A stretch of DNA of 64,000 nt from Asanoa hainanensis (GCF_900188485.1 NZ_FZPH01000005.1:62001-126000); one strand, 5' to 3'; positions 23,159-32,274 are shown, counted from the stretch's first letter. Notes: generated from the sequence alone by a model not told the origin. Made by a program: numbers and translations.

Positions 23159-26100
23159 GTGCAGGAGGCGCTGGTGGCAGGGCTGCGTCTGCAAATTCTC
23201 GGGCCCTTGCGGGTCTGGCGAGATGGTGTCGAAGTGGACACCGGGCCTCGGCAGCAGGCTTATCTCCTCGCGCTGCTCCTGGCCAGGGCCGGCCGGCCGA
23301 TCAGCACCGCCGAGCTGATCGAGCTGATCTGGGGCGCCGACGTGCCCTCCTCGGCCCTCAACATCCTCCAGAAATACGTGGGTACGCTGCGGCGGTTGCT
23401 CGAGCCCGCGCTGCCGGCCCGGGGCGTCGGCTCGTACCTGCAGCGGCGCGGTGGCGGCTACCTGTTCGCGGCCGGGCCCGGCGTGCTCGACGTCAGCGCG
23501 TTCCGGGAGCTCGTCGAGTCGGCCCGCGCGCGGTCCGGCGACGAGGCGCTCGACCACTACGCGCGGGCGCTCGACCTCTGGCAGGGTGCCGCCGGCGACG
23601 GGCTCACCCACCCGACCGCGACGTCCGTGTTCACCGCGCTCGACGGCGAGCTCTTCGACGCCTGCGCGGCGGCGACCGCGCTCGCCGTGTCGCTGGGCCA
23701 GCCCCGGCGCGTGTTGCGTCCGCTCCAGCTCGCCGCCCGGCTGGCACCGCTGCACGAGCCCGTCCAGTCGGCGCTCGTCACCGCCCTGGCCGCGGCCGGC
23801 CAGCAGGCCGAGGCCCTCGCGCTGTTCGCGGCGGTCCGGGCCCGGCTCGCCGACGAGCTCGGGATCGACCCCGGCCCGGAGTTGCTCGCCGCGCAGCAAC
23901 GGATCCTCCACCAGCCCACGGCGACGGCCGGCGACGGCCTGGTCGGCCGGGCCGAGGAGCTCGCGCTGCTGCACCAGGCGGTGCGGTCGGCGCTGTCCGG
24001 CGGCACGGGGCTCGCCGTCGTCGAGGGCGAGCCGGGGGTCGGCAAGACCCGGCTGCTGGAGGAGGTCACGGCGGAGGCCGAGCACCTCGGCGCGCTCGTC
24101 GTCTGGGGCCGCTGCCTGCAGGGTGATGGCACACCGGCGATGTGGCCCTGGGTGCAGGTCGTCGGCGCCCTGCTGGACAGCCTGCCCCCGGCGGCCCGCG
24201 AGCGGTGGCACGCCGGCGACCTCCGCCGCCTGCTGGAGCCGCGCGACGGGGTCGTCTCCGCGCCCGTGCTGCCCGACACCGGCGCCCAGTTCCGCCTGTT
24301 CGAACGGGTCGTCGCCCTCGTCGGGCAGGTGCGCTCCGAGCGGCCGCTGGTGCTCGTGCTCGACGACCTCCAGTGGGCCGACGTCGCCTCGCTCGGGCTG
24401 TTCGGACACCTGGCGGCCCGGCTGCCCGGTGCCACCGTCGTGCTCGGCGCGCTCCGTGACCGCGCGCCGGTGCCCGGTTCGGAGCTCGCCCGGATGCTCG
24501 CCGGTGCGAGCCGGCTCCCCCACCACCGGCGGATCAGGCTCGGCCCGCTCGGCGCCGACGAGGTGGCGGAGCTCGTGCGCCGCGAGACCGGCCAGGCACC
24601 CGGCCCCGGCGCCGCGCGCAGCATCCACGCGCGTACCGCCGGCAACCCGTTCTTCGTCCGGGAGCTCTCCCGACTCCTCGCCGGCGACGGAGACGGCGTG
24701 CTCACCGCGGACGCCGCGGCCCGCGCCGGGGTGCCGTCCACCGTGCGCGACGTCGTCCGGGACCGGATGGCCGGCCTCGACGACGACGCCGCGGGCCTGC
24801 TGCAGGTGGCCGCGCTGGTCGGCCGCGACGTCGACCTCGGGCTGCTCGCCCGGGCCGCCGCGATCGACGGGCAGACCTGCCTCGACCGGCTGGAGCCCTT
24901 GCAGGGCCTCGGATTGCTCGAGCCCGCGCCGGGCGACCCCTTCTCGTTCCGCTTCGCGCACGACCTGGTGCGCGAGTCGGTCGTCGGCGCGACGTCGCCG
25001 GTCCGCGCCACCCGGTTGCACCTGCGCGTGGCGGAGGCCCTCGCGGGCACCGACGACGAGTCCGTGGCCGAGCGCCTCGCCCACCACCTCTGGGCCGCCG
25101 GGCCGCTCGCCGACCCGGCCCGCACCGCCGACGCGCTGGTCCGCGCCGGCAGCCGGGCCGCGGCCAAGTCGGCGTTCGAGGCCGCCGAGCGGCAGCTCCG
25201 GGCGGCCGCGCAGGTGGCCAGGACGGCGGGCCTCGCGGAGTTGGAGCTGGCCGCCCTGGCGCAGTTGACGGCGGTCAGCGGCATGCGTTCCGGGTACGTC
25301 GGTTCGGCGCTGGACCTGTTGGAGCGCGCCGAGCAGCTGGCCCGGGCGCTCGGCCGGGAGCGGGAGGCGGCCGACTTCCTGTTCTCCCGCTGGGCCGCGT
25401 ACTCGCAGGGCATCCAGCTCGACCACGCCGGGCGGCTGGCCCGTCGGCTGCTCGACCAGGGCGAGGCGTCCGGCGACCCGCTCGTGCGCGCGTACGGCCG
25501 GCACGCCTGGGGCATCCACCAGTGGGACGTCGGCAACATCGGCGAGTCGTTCCGGTATCTGAGCGGCACCAGCTCGACGGTCCTCGACGACCTGCCGCAC
25601 GGCGGCGAGGACCCGCTCCGGCGCGACCTGCGGCTGCTCTGGCCGGTGATGCTCGCGCTGATGACGGCGCTGCACGGCGACGTGGCCGGCGCCCGGGTGC
25701 TGTTCGACCGGATGGAGGCCGCGGCCGACGACGACCCGTACGTCATCGCGGTCTGGTCTGCCTTCTCCGTGACGGCCGCCGCACTGGCCGGCGACGCGGC
25801 CTGGGCGATGCGCGCGGCGAAGCGCGGCATCGCCATGGACCCCGAGCGCACCTTCGTCTTCCTCGGCAGCTACCAGCGGCTGGCCCTGTGCTGGGCGCGC
25901 GCCGTGACCGGCGACGACCCGGCCGGCGCCGCGACCGAGGCCGCGGACATCATCGCCGCGACGCTGCTCGACCCACCACGCTCCGGCGTGGCCACCTGGT
26001 ACGGGTTGCTGGCCGAGATGTGGCTGGCCGCCGGGATGACCGACGAGGCAGCCGCCGCGCTCGACCGGGCCGACGTGCTCCTCGACCGCTGCGACCAGCG

Positions 26101-26257
26101 CTACGCCGAAGGGCATGTGCTGCTGCTGCGGGCCCGGCTGTTGCAGGGCCGTGGCATGCCGTTCCGGGAGGCCGCCGAGCGGGCCCGCACCCTGTCCGTC
26201 GAGCGCGAGGCCAACCTGTTCGCCGACCGCGCGCAGGACCTGCTGGCCCGGCACTGA
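23159..26257 (+). CDS. SARP/BTAD transcriptional regulator with AAA ATPase and TPR domain (1032 aa)
   Basis: The large regulator starts with a SARP-type winged helix (LRLQILGPLRVWRDGVEVDT, then LIELIWGADVPSSALNILQK), followed by the BTAD helical domain to about residue 245 (ADELGIDPGPELLAAQQRIL). An AAA-type ATPase follows with Walker A GEPGVGKT at residues 290-297 and Walker B LVLVLDDLQWAD near 397-406. The C-terminal half is helical TPR-like and lacks a LuxR HTH. Such proteins are ATP-dependent activators of secondary metabolism or nearby genes. It is divergent from a Tat-exported hydrolase and convergent with a second SARP gene. GTG 23174 is an alternative start. Confidence 0.92.
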   Translation: MQEALVAGLRLQILGPLRVWRDGVEVDTGPRQQAYLLALLLARAGRPISTAELIELIWGADVPSSALNILQKYVGTLRRLLEPALPARGVGSYLQRRGGGYLFAAGPGVLDVSAFRELVESARARSGDEALDHYARALDLWQGAAGDGLTHPTATSVFTALDGELFDACAAATALAVSLGQPRRVLRPLQLAARLAPLHEPVQSALVTALAAAGQQAEALALFAAVRARLADELGIDPGPELLAAQQRILHQPTATAGDGLVGRAEELALLHQAVRSALSGGTGLAVVEGEPGVGKTRLLEEVTAEAEHLGALVVWGRCLQGDGTPAMWPWVQVVGALLDSLPPAARERWHAGDLRRLLEPRDGVVSAPVLPDTGAQFRLFERVVALVGQVRSERPLVLVLDDLQWADVASLGLFGHLAARLPGATVVLGALRDRAPVPGSELARMLAGASRLPHHRRIRLGPLGADEVAELVRRETGQAPGPGAARSIHARTAGNPFFVRELSRLLAGDGDGVLTADAAARAGVPSTVRDVVRDRMAGLDDDAAGLLQVAALVGRDVDLGLLARAAAIDGQTCLDRLEPLQGLGLLEPAPGDPFSFRFAHDLVRESVVGATSPVRATRLHLRVAEALAGTDDESVAERLAHHLWAAGPLADPARTADALVRAGSRAAAKSAFEAAERQLRAAAQVARTAGLAELELAALAQLTAVSGMRSGYVGSALDLLERAEQLARALGREREAADFLFSRWAAYSQGIQLDHAGRLARRLLDQGEASGDPLVRAYGRHAWGIHQWDVGNIGESFRYLSGTSSTVLDDLPHGGEDPLRRDLRLLWPVMLALMTALHGDVAGARVLFDRMEAAADDDPYVIAVWSAFSVTAAALAGDAAWAMRAAKRGIAMDPERTFVFLGSYQRLALCWARAVTGDDPAGAATEAADIIAATLLDPPRSGVATWYGLLAEMWLAAGMTDEAAAALDRADVLLDRCDQRYAEGHVLLLRARLLQGRGMPFREAAERARTLSVEREANLFADRAQDLLARH

Positions 26258-26268
26258 TCGCGCGCCGG

Positions 26269-27891
26269 TCACTGATCGCGCAGCTCGGCGGCGACCGAGG
26301 CGAGGGACAGCGTCGGCCGCACGCTCAGCCCGGCGGCCACAAGGGCCAGCGTCAGCGGCAGCCGGCCGCAGTGCTGCACGATCTCGTCCACTGTGTCCAG
26401 ATCGGCGAACCCCGCCGGCCAGCCCGGCAGGACGGCCAGCCGGGCGGTGAGGATGTCCCTGGCCTCGGCCAGCTCGGGCACCTGGATCTGCAGCAGGCGG
26501 GCCCCGTCGGCCGCAGCGAGACCGATCAGGGGCCGCCGGCTGGTGACGAGGACGAGGCTGTCCGCGGCGCTCGGCAGCAACGGCCGCACCTGTTCCGCGT
26601 CGCGCGCGTCGTCCAGGATGACCAGGATCCGCTTGCGGGCGGTCAGGCTGCGGTACGTGCCGACCAGGGCCTCGTACGCGTCCGGAACCTTGGGCAGGCC
26701 CAGCGCGTACACCATGGACAGCAGGGCGTCCGGGCCCGGGAGGCCGCCGTCGTCGCCCTCCCGCCCGCGCAGGTCGAGGTGGAGCTGGCCGTCGGCGAAC
26801 ACGTCCGCGACCTGGTGCGCGAAGTGGGTGACGAGGGTCGACTTGCCGACGCCTGCGATGCCGTACACCGCGACCACCAGTGGGCTGGTCCGCCCGGTGT
26901 CACGCAGCTCCGCCGCCAGCTCGTGCAGGGCGGCCAGCTCGCGCGTCCGCCCGACGAACCTGGGCTGGTCGGGCGGCAACTGGGCCGGGCGTGGCCGGTG
27001 CTCCTTCGCGGGTACGGCCACGGCCTGGGTCAACACCTGGCGCTGCGCCTGCCGCAGCTCCTGGCCCGGGTCGATGCCGAGCTCCTCCGCGAGGTGGTCG
27101 CGGATGCCGCGGTAGGCCTCCAGCGCCTCCGCCTGGCGGCCCGCCGCCGCCAGCGTCGTCACCAGGCTGGCGTGCACCGGCTCGTGTAGGCGGCCCATCC
27201 GCGCGGCGAGCCGCAGCGGCGGCAGCACCCGGGCGGGGCAGCCGGCCCGCACCGCGACCGTGGCGGCGGCGACGGCCGCGTCGAAGAACTCGCCGTCGAT
27301 GCCGGCGAACGCGGCCGTGGCCGCCGCGCTGTCCGCCAGCGTGTCGCCGGCCGGCCCGTGGCAGAGCCGCAGCGCCTTGACGTAGTGGTCGAGCGCGTCG
27401 AGCGGCCGTTCCTGGCGCACGCGCTCCTTCGCCTGCGCGACCAGCCGGCGGAACGCCACGAGGTCGAGCGTCTGCGGCCCGGCGGTGAAGCGGTATCCGG
27501 CGTCACGTCGGGTCAGGTACGAGCCGGCCGTCCGGGTCGGCAGGTCGGGTTCGAGCAGGCGACGCAAGGCGCCGACGTACTTGTGGACGACGTTCGTGGC
27601 GCTGTGCGGCGGGTCGGCCCGCCAGATCAGGTCGACCAGGTCGGCCATGCTGATCGGGCGGCCCTCGTGGGCAAGCAGCAGGGCCAGCAGACAGCGTTGC
27701 TGGCGGGGGCCGGGGTCGAGCTCGACCTCCCCGCGCCAGACGCGCAGCGGGCCCAGGATCTGCAACCGGAGTGGGTTCTCGACGTCGATGATCGGGACGC
27801 TAGTGAACGGCTGTGGAGGAGTTGTTGACGCCGGCTGAACCGGGCGGCCGATCCCGGCCGCTCGCGACTTCAGTAGTTGTCCACAACGCAC
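26269..27891 (-). CDS. SARP/AfsR-type regulator with NB-ARC domain, C-terminally short
   Basis: The N-terminal SARP and BTAD domains closely resemble those of the convergent neighbour (shared LRLQILGPLRVWR; DLIWRADPPHSATNVVHKYV). An NB-ARC NTPase follows: RFVGRTRELAALHEL, Walker A GIAGVGKS (residues 344-351) and RILVILDDARDAEQV. The protein ends at LASVAAELRDQ, just after the GRLPLTLAL motif, whereas AfsR-type proteins continue with winged-helix and TPR segments, so it is short by several hundred residues. The start is uncertain: GTG 27891 or TTG 27765. It is divergent from a hydrolase like that of the other SARP. Confidence 0.85.
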   Translation of the reverse strand: MRCGQLLKSRAAGIGRPVQPASTTPPQPFTSVPIIDVENPLRLQILGPLRVWRGEVELDPGPRQQRCLLALLLAHEGRPISMADLVDLIWRADPPHSATNVVHKYVGALRRLLEPDLPTRTAGSYLTRRDAGYRFTAGPQTLDLVAFRRLVAQAKERVRQERPLDALDHYVKALRLCHGPAGDTLADSAAATAAFAGIDGEFFDAAVAAATVAVRAGCPARVLPPLRLAARMGRLHEPVHASLVTTLAAAGRQAEALEAYRGIRDHLAEELGIDPGQELRQAQRQVLTQAVAVPAKEHRPRPAQLPPDQPRFVGRTRELAALHELAAELRDTGRTSPLVVAVYGIAGVGKSTLVTHFAHQVADVFADGQLHLDLRGREGDDGGLPGPDALLSMVYALGLPKVPDAYEALVGTYRSLTARKRILVILDDARDAEQVRPLLPSAADSLVLVTSRRPLIGLAAADGARLLQIQVPELAEARDILTARLAVLPGWPAGFADLDTVDEIVQHCGRLPLTLALVAAGLSVRPTLSLASVAAELRDQ

Positions 27892-27936
27892 CCGTACGGT
27901 TCGGTCCGGTTCCGTCGCACAGAGGAGGACTCGACC

Positions 27937-28641
27937 ATGGTGCCCACGATCGTGCTCGTACACGGTGCGTTCGCCGACAGCAGCGGCTTCAACGCCGTCA
28001 GCCGGCGGCTACTCGACGCCGGACACCGCGTGGTCGCGGCGGCCAACCCGCTGCGCGGCCTCGCGTCCGACGCGGCGGCGGTCCGGGCGCTGCTGGACAG
28101 CATCGAGGGGCCGATCGTGCTGGTCGGTCACTCGTACGGCGGCAGCGTCATCACCGGCGCGGCGGCCGGGCACGAGCGGGTGCGGGCGCTGGTCTACCTG
28201 GGCGCGTTCATCCCCGACGCGGGCGAGAGCGCCTCCGACCTGTCCGGCAAGTTCCCGGGCAGCACGGTCGGCGACTCGCTGCGGCCGGTGCCGCTGCCGG
28301 ACGGCCAGGTCGACCTCTACTTCGACCCGGCGGTGTTCCCGGCCCGGTTCGGTGGTGACGTGCCGGAGGCGGAGGCGGCGCTCCTCGCGGTCGCGCAACG
28401 GCCGGCGTCCGGTGCCGCGCTGGGCGAGCCGGCGGCCGGTGCGCCGGCCTGGCGGTCGATTCCGAGCTACGTCCTGATCAGCGGCGCCGACCAGGTCATC
28501 CCGCCGGAGGCGCAGCACTTCATGGCCACGCGCGCCGAGGCGACCGTCGAGGTGGTCGAGGGCGCCTCGCACCTGCTGTTCGTCTCGCAGCCGGACACGA
28601 CGGCGGCGTTCATCGAGCGGGCCGTGCGCGAGACCGCCTAG
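27937..28641 (+). CDS. Cytoplasmic alpha/beta hydrolase (right arm of mirror module)
   Basis: A 234-residue hydrolase starts behind AGAGGAGG. It shows TIVLVHGAFADSSGFNAVSR, the nucleophile elbow VLVGHSYGGSVITGAAA, the acid strand YVLISGADQVIPPE and catalytic histidine in VVEGASHLLFVSQP. The protein aligns along its whole length with the Tat-exported hydrolase at 22256, for example in VVAxANPLRGxASD, but has no export signal. Related enzymes are esterases or RsbQ-like. It is divergent from the NB-ARC SARP gene. Confidence 0.9.
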   Translation: MVPTIVLVHGAFADSSGFNAVSRRLLDAGHRVVAAANPLRGLASDAAAVRALLDSIEGPIVLVGHSYGGSVITGAAAGHERVRALVYLGAFIPDAGESASDLSGKFPGSTVGDSLRPVPLPDGQVDLYFDPAVFPARFGGDVPEAEAALLAVAQRPASGAALGEPAAGAPAWRSIPSYVLISGADQVIPPEAQHFMATRAEATVEVVEGASHLLFVSQPDTTAAFIERAVRETA

Positions 28642-28690
28642 GGCGAATTCGGGTGGCCGGGCCGGCCGCCGTCGCCCATCATCGTTGTTC

Positions 28691-29236
28691 GTGGGCGTGG
28701 TGGACTCGACCGAGCGGCTGGTGCTGCGGTTGCCGGCGCCGGCCGACCTGGACCGGTTGTTCGACCTCTACTCCGACGAGCGGGTCTGGGGCCCGGACCC
28801 GTTGAGCCGGCACGAGGACCCGGCGCGGACCGCGGAGATGATCGAGAGCTGGCGAGCGGCCTGGGACCGCGACGGCCTCGGCATCTGGACCGCCTGGAGC
28901 GGCGACGAGTTCGTCGGGATCGGCGGCTGCTTCGTCCGCTACGAGGTCGCGTGGAACCTCGGCTTCCGGCTGCGCCCGGCCTGGTGGGGACGCGGGTACG
29001 CGCAGGAGATCAGCGCGGCCGGGCTGGCCGCCGCCCGCCGTCGACGGGCCGAGCTTCCGGTCACCGCGTACCTGCTCGAAGGCAACGACCGCTCGGCGCG
29101 CTCGGTCGAACGGCTGGGCCTGACCCGCGTCTGGCGCGGCCCGGACGCCGGCAACCCGGACCCGGCGGCGATCCGGCTCCTGTACAGCGACCGGCCCCTG
29201 CCGCCCGACGTGCGCATCGCCCTGACCGAGCAGTGA
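28691..29236 (+). CDS. GNAT-family acetyltransferase (RimJ/RimL-like)
   Basis: The roughly 181-residue protein shows the GNAT pattern of ribosomal-protein-type acetyltransferases: TERLVLRLPAPADLDRLFDL at the start, EFVGIGGCFVRYEVAWNLGF (beta-4), WWGRGYAQEISAAGLAAARR (acetyl-CoA loop GRGYAQE) and LEGNDRSARSVERLGLTRVW. The start codon is one of several clustered GTGs at 28691-28700. The acceptor is unknown. Confidence 0.83.
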   Translation: MGVVDSTERLVLRLPAPADLDRLFDLYSDERVWGPDPLSRHEDPARTAEMIESWRAAWDRDGLGIWTAWSGDEFVGIGGCFVRYEVAWNLGFRLRPAWWGRGYAQEISAAGLAAARRRRAELPVTAYLLEGNDRSARSVERLGLTRVWRGPDAGNPDPAAIRLLYSDRPLPPDVRIALTEQ

Positions 29237-29336
29237 GGTGGCCTAGCTCACGCAGCGGACGGTGACGTCGCTCGGCTACATTCCCCCGTAAGCACGGATC
29301 TTGACAGCACATAGATCGATTTTGCGGGGGCAATCG

Positions 29337-30629
29337 ATGCCAAGAATCATCGTGGCGGCGACTCCTCTGTTCGGCCACGTCACACCGGTCAGGCGCATCG
29401 CCGCGGACCTGGCTCGGCGTGGTCACGACGTCGTCTTCGCGACCGGACCCGAGTTCCGCGACCAGGTCGAGGAGGCGGGGCTCCGGTTCGTCGCGCTCTC
29501 CGGCATCGCGGCCTACGGGCCGGAGCGCCAGCGTGAGGTGCACGACGGACGGGTGCACCTGACGCCGGGACCGGAGCAACTCGACTTCGACTTCACCGAG
29601 GTGTTCTACCGGCCCATTCCCGAGCAGCACGCGACGATCCAGCGGGTGCTGGCCGAGGCGCCGGACGAGCCGACCGTCCTCGTCACCGACCAGTCGTTCA
29701 TGGGCCAGTGGCCCGTGCGCCTCGGTGCGCCCGGGATCAGGCCCGCCGCGTACGTCGGCATCGGGGTGGTTCCGCTCTCGATGAACAGCGTCGACACGGC
29801 CCCCTTCGGGCTCGGCCTGCCGCCGGACAGCTCGCCGGAGGGACGCGCGCGCAACGCCGTCCAGAACCGGATGGTCGGCTCGCTGTTCGCCAACTCGACC
29901 GAGTTCCTGGCCCGGATCCTGCGCGACCTGGGCGCCACCGAGCTGATGCCCTTCCCGATGGACGCGATCGTCACGCTGCCCGACCGGTTCCTCCAGCTCG
30001 CAATCAGCGACGTGGAGTACCCGCGCAGCGACGCCCCGCCCGGGCTGCGGTTCGTCGGCATGCTGCCGCCCGACCCGGCGGGGGTCCCCGGCGAGCTCCC
30101 GCCGTGGTGGGGCGACGTGCTGGCGGCCGAGCGGGTCGTGGCGGTCACCCAGGGCACCGTCTCGAACCGGGACTCGGGAATGCTGATCGAGCCGACCCTG
30201 CGGGCCCTCGCCGACCTCGACGTCCTGGTCGTGGCCACCACCGTCCGCGACGACGTCGTCCTGTCGGAGGTGCCGGCGAACGCCCGCGTGGCCAGGTTCG
30301 TGCCCCACGACCTGCTGCTGCCGCACACCGACGTGCTGGTCACGAACGGCGGCTACGGCGGGTCGCTGAAGGCGCTGAGCTACGGGGTGCCGCTGGTCAT
30401 CGCCGGCGCGAGCGAGGACAAGATCGAGGTGGCGGCCCGGCTGGCCTGGACCGGCGCGGCGATCAACCTGGTGACGGAGACCCCCACCCCGGAGGAGATC
30501 CGGACCGGGGTGGAGACGGTGCTCGGCGACGACGAGTTCCGCGCCCGCGCCCGCGAGCTACGGGCCGCGGCCGCCAGACACGACGCGTTCGACGAGATCG
30601 CGCGAACGGTCAAGGAGCTGGGCGGCTGA
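29337..30629 (+). CDS. GT1-family glycosyltransferase (macrolide/UGT type)
   Basis: The 430-residue protein begins MPRIIVAATPLFGHVTPVRR, the N-terminal acceptor domain opening with the catalytic histidine in GHVTP. The C-terminal donor domain includes VAVTQGTVSNRDSGMLIEPT, RVARFVPHDLLLPHTDVLVT and the nucleotide-sugar motif TNGGYGGSLKALSYGVPLVI, where the usual HGG reads NGG. Such enzymes transfer sugars from NDP-sugars to small lipophilic acceptors such as antibiotics or lipids. No biosynthetic cluster is adjacent, so detoxification by glycosylation is also possible. A GCGGGGG site precedes the ATG. Confidence 0.9.
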   Translation: MPRIIVAATPLFGHVTPVRRIAADLARRGHDVVFATGPEFRDQVEEAGLRFVALSGIAAYGPERQREVHDGRVHLTPGPEQLDFDFTEVFYRPIPEQHATIQRVLAEAPDEPTVLVTDQSFMGQWPVRLGAPGIRPAAYVGIGVVPLSMNSVDTAPFGLGLPPDSSPEGRARNAVQNRMVGSLFANSTEFLARILRDLGATELMPFPMDAIVTLPDRFLQLAISDVEYPRSDAPPGLRFVGMLPPDPAGVPGELPPWWGDVLAAERVVAVTQGTVSNRDSGMLIEPTLRALADLDVLVVATTVRDDVVLSEVPANARVARFVPHDLLLPHTDVLVTNGGYGGSLKALSYGVPLVIAGASEDKIEVAARLAWTGAAINLVTETPTPEEIRTGVETVLGDDEFRARARELRAAAARHDAFDEIARTVKELGG

Positions 30630-30632
30630 CGC

Positions 30633-31259
30633 TCACAACGGTTTGGCGCCCTTGCGGTCGAGGAGTTGCGTGAGGGCGCCGAGCTCGGACTGCTGGCCCG
30701 ACTTCATGCTCTCGGCTAGCCAGCGCACGTCCTCGTCGTCGCTCTGGGCCAAGGCGGCTTCGGCCATCGCGATGCCGCCCAGGTGGTGGCGGAGCATGAG
30801 CTGTCCGAACAGGACGTCGAAGTCCCGGCCGCTGGCCGCGCGGAGCCGGGTCATCTCCTCCTGGCTGGCCATGCCGGGCATCGGGCCGTCCGCGGCGTGA
30901 CCCTCGTGGTTCATCCAGGCCATCCGGGGTTGCTCGCCCGTGGGCAACAGGTCCCAGTCGCGCAACCAGGTCTGCATGATGCCGATCTGCCCGTGCTGCG
31001 TCAGCGCGATGTCGCCGCCCAGCGTGCGGACGTCCGGATCGTCGGACCGGCTGTGGGCGAGCATGCCCATCTCGACCGCCTGGGCGTGGTGCGACGACAT
31101 GTCGCGCGCGAAGCCGGCCTCGACCGAGGCGTCGTCGTGGCCGTCCTGCGCGAGCAGCCACCCACCGACGCCGCCGGCCAGGACGGCCAGCAGGACCGCG
31201 AGGGCGATCAGCACGAGGTGGCGCGGGCGGCTGTTCGAGGGCACGTCGTCATCGACCAC
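30633..31259 (-). CDS. DUF305 membrane-anchored four-helix protein
   Basis: The 208-residue protein has one N-terminal membrane span (HLVLIALAVLLAVLAGGVGG) and two DUF305 repeats: VEAGFARDMSSHHAQAVEMG and FDVLFGQLMLRHHLGGIAMA, each with the conserved HH pair and Met-rich helices. DUF305 is a ferritin-like fold often linked with copper or other metal handling outside the cell. It lies just upstream in the gene order of a metal exporter pair on the same strand, but 21 bases separate them, so joint transcription is possible. Confidence 0.85.
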   Translation of the reverse strand: MVDDDVPSNSRPRHLVLIALAVLLAVLAGGVGGWLLAQDGHDDASVEAGFARDMSSHHAQAVEMGMLAHSRSDDPDVRTLGGDIALTQHGQIGIMQTWLRDWDLLPTGEQPRMAWMNHEGHAADGPMPGMASQEEMTRLRAASGRDFDVLFGQLMLRHHLGGIAMAEAALAQSDDEDVRWLAESMKSGQQSELGALTQLLDRKGAKPL

Positions 31260-31280
31260 GCGAGCAGGGTATCGGGGCGG

Positions 31281-31934
31281 TCAGCTCGGGCAGCAGGAAC
31301 AGTCGGGGCCGGCGGCCGGGACGGCGCAGCAGGCGTCGCCGCGCCAGGCCTCGCGGCCTTCCTTGACCGCGACGGCCGCGATGGCCAGGGCCGCCACCGG
31401 GTCCGCCCAGGACCAGCCGAACAGGCTGTTCAACGCGAGGCCGACCAGCAGCACGGCGGACAGGTAGGTGCACAGCAGCGTCTGCTTGGAGTCCGCCACC
31501 GCCGACCGCGAGCCGAGCTCACGGCCGGCGCGGCGCTGGGCGTACGACAGCCAGGGCATGACCACCAGCGACACCGCCGCGAGGACCAGGCCGACGCTGG
31601 AGTGCCGTGCCTCGGCCCCGCCGAGCAGCGCCCGCACCGACTCGACCGTCACGTACGCCGCGAGGGCGAAGAACGAGAACGCGATGACCCGCAGCGCGAC
31701 CTTCTCGCGGGCCTCCGGGTCGGGCCCGGCGAACTGCCACGCCACCGCCGCCGCGGACGACACCTCGATGACCGAGTCCAGCCCGAAGCCGATCAGCGCG
31801 GTCGACGACGCCATGGTGCCGGCGGTGATCGCCACTACGGCCTCGACCACGTTGTACGCGATCGTCGCGGCCACCAGCAGCCGCACGCGCCGGGACAGCA
31901 CCGCCCGCCGCGCCACCGCCTGGCTGACGCTCAT
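31281..31934 (-). CDS. Cation diffusion facilitator-type metal exporter with Cys-rich tail
   Basis: The 217-residue protein has about six membrane spans. The second span region holds STALIGFGLDSVIEVSSAAA with the D/S metal-site arrangement (xxxxDSxxD of CDF proteins reads GLDSVIE), and a later helix contains VADSKQTLLCTYLSAVLLVG. The tail carries several cysteines (DACCAVPAAGPDCSCCPS), suggesting thiophilic metal binding. The ATG overlaps the stop of the cmtR-like gene (ATGA), so it is translationally coupled. It probably exports Cd, Pb or Zn under control of that sensor. Confidence 0.87.
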   Translation of the reverse strand: MSVSQAVARRAVLSRRVRLLVAATIAYNVVEAVVAITAGTMASSTALIGFGLDSVIEVSSAAAVAWQFAGPDPEAREKVALRVIAFSFFALAAYVTVESVRALLGGAEARHSSVGLVLAAVSLVVMPWLSYAQRRAGRELGSRSAVADSKQTLLCTYLSAVLLVGLALNSLFGWSWADPVAALAIAAVAVKEGREAWRGDACCAVPAAGPDCSCCPS

Positions 31935-32263
31935 CAGCAGCAGCCCCGCTCCGCGCTGTCGGCACACGCGACCGGGTCGACGGCCAGCACCAGGCCGAGC
32001 AGGTCGCCGAGGGCGTGCGCCAGGCGCCGGTCGGCGAGCTCGTATCGGGTGCGCCGGCCCTCGGGCACCGCGACGACGAGGCCGCAGCCACGCAGGCACG
32101 ACAGATGGTTGGACAGGTTCTGCCGGCTCGTGCCCACCAACTCGGCCAGCTCCGCCGGATAGCCGGGGCCGTCGCGCAACGCCAGCAGCAGGCGCGCCCT
32201 CGTCGGATCCGACAGCGCGTGCCCGAAACGGGCGAGCACCTGGCCGTGTGTCACCGTCTCCAT
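31934..32263 (-). CDS. cmtR: CmtR-like ArsR-family metal sensor
   Basis: The 109-residue winged-helix protein closely follows Mycobacterium CmtR: GHALSDPTRARLLLALRDGP, TSRQNLSNHLSCLRGCGLVV and YELADRRLAHALGDLLGLVL. Cys56 and Cys60 in SCLRGC match the alpha-R metal ligands Cys57/Cys61, and Cys100 in DPVAC matches Cys102; a further CysCys ends the chain. CmtR is a Cd(II)/Pb(II)-responsive repressor. The gene is coupled to a CDF exporter, and a perfect inverted repeat lies 12 bases upstream of its start. Confidence 0.9.
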   Translation of the reverse strand: METVTHGQVLARFGHALSDPTRARLLLALRDGPGYPAELAELVGTSRQNLSNHLSCLRGCGLVVAVPEGRRTRYELADRRLAHALGDLLGLVLAVDPVACADSAERGCC

Positions 32264-32274
32264 GGAACGGACGA

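Noticed and set aside
23102-26272. A 1056-residue antisense frame over the large SARP gene
   Set aside because: It mirrors the SARP coding strand, has no recognisable domain and very high Gly/Arg/Glu/His content, as expected for a shadow frame.
23104-27830. Shared TGAACGGC and GTTGACG words in both hydrolase-SARP gaps as SARP heptamer repeats
   Set aside because: The words occur in different order, orientation and spacing in the two gaps, and they do not form the regular 11-base-period repeats typical of SARP sites.
29311-29316. TTGACA as -35 box upstream of the glycosyltransferase
   Set aside because: No acceptable -10 hexamer lies 16-18 bases downstream before the start codon.
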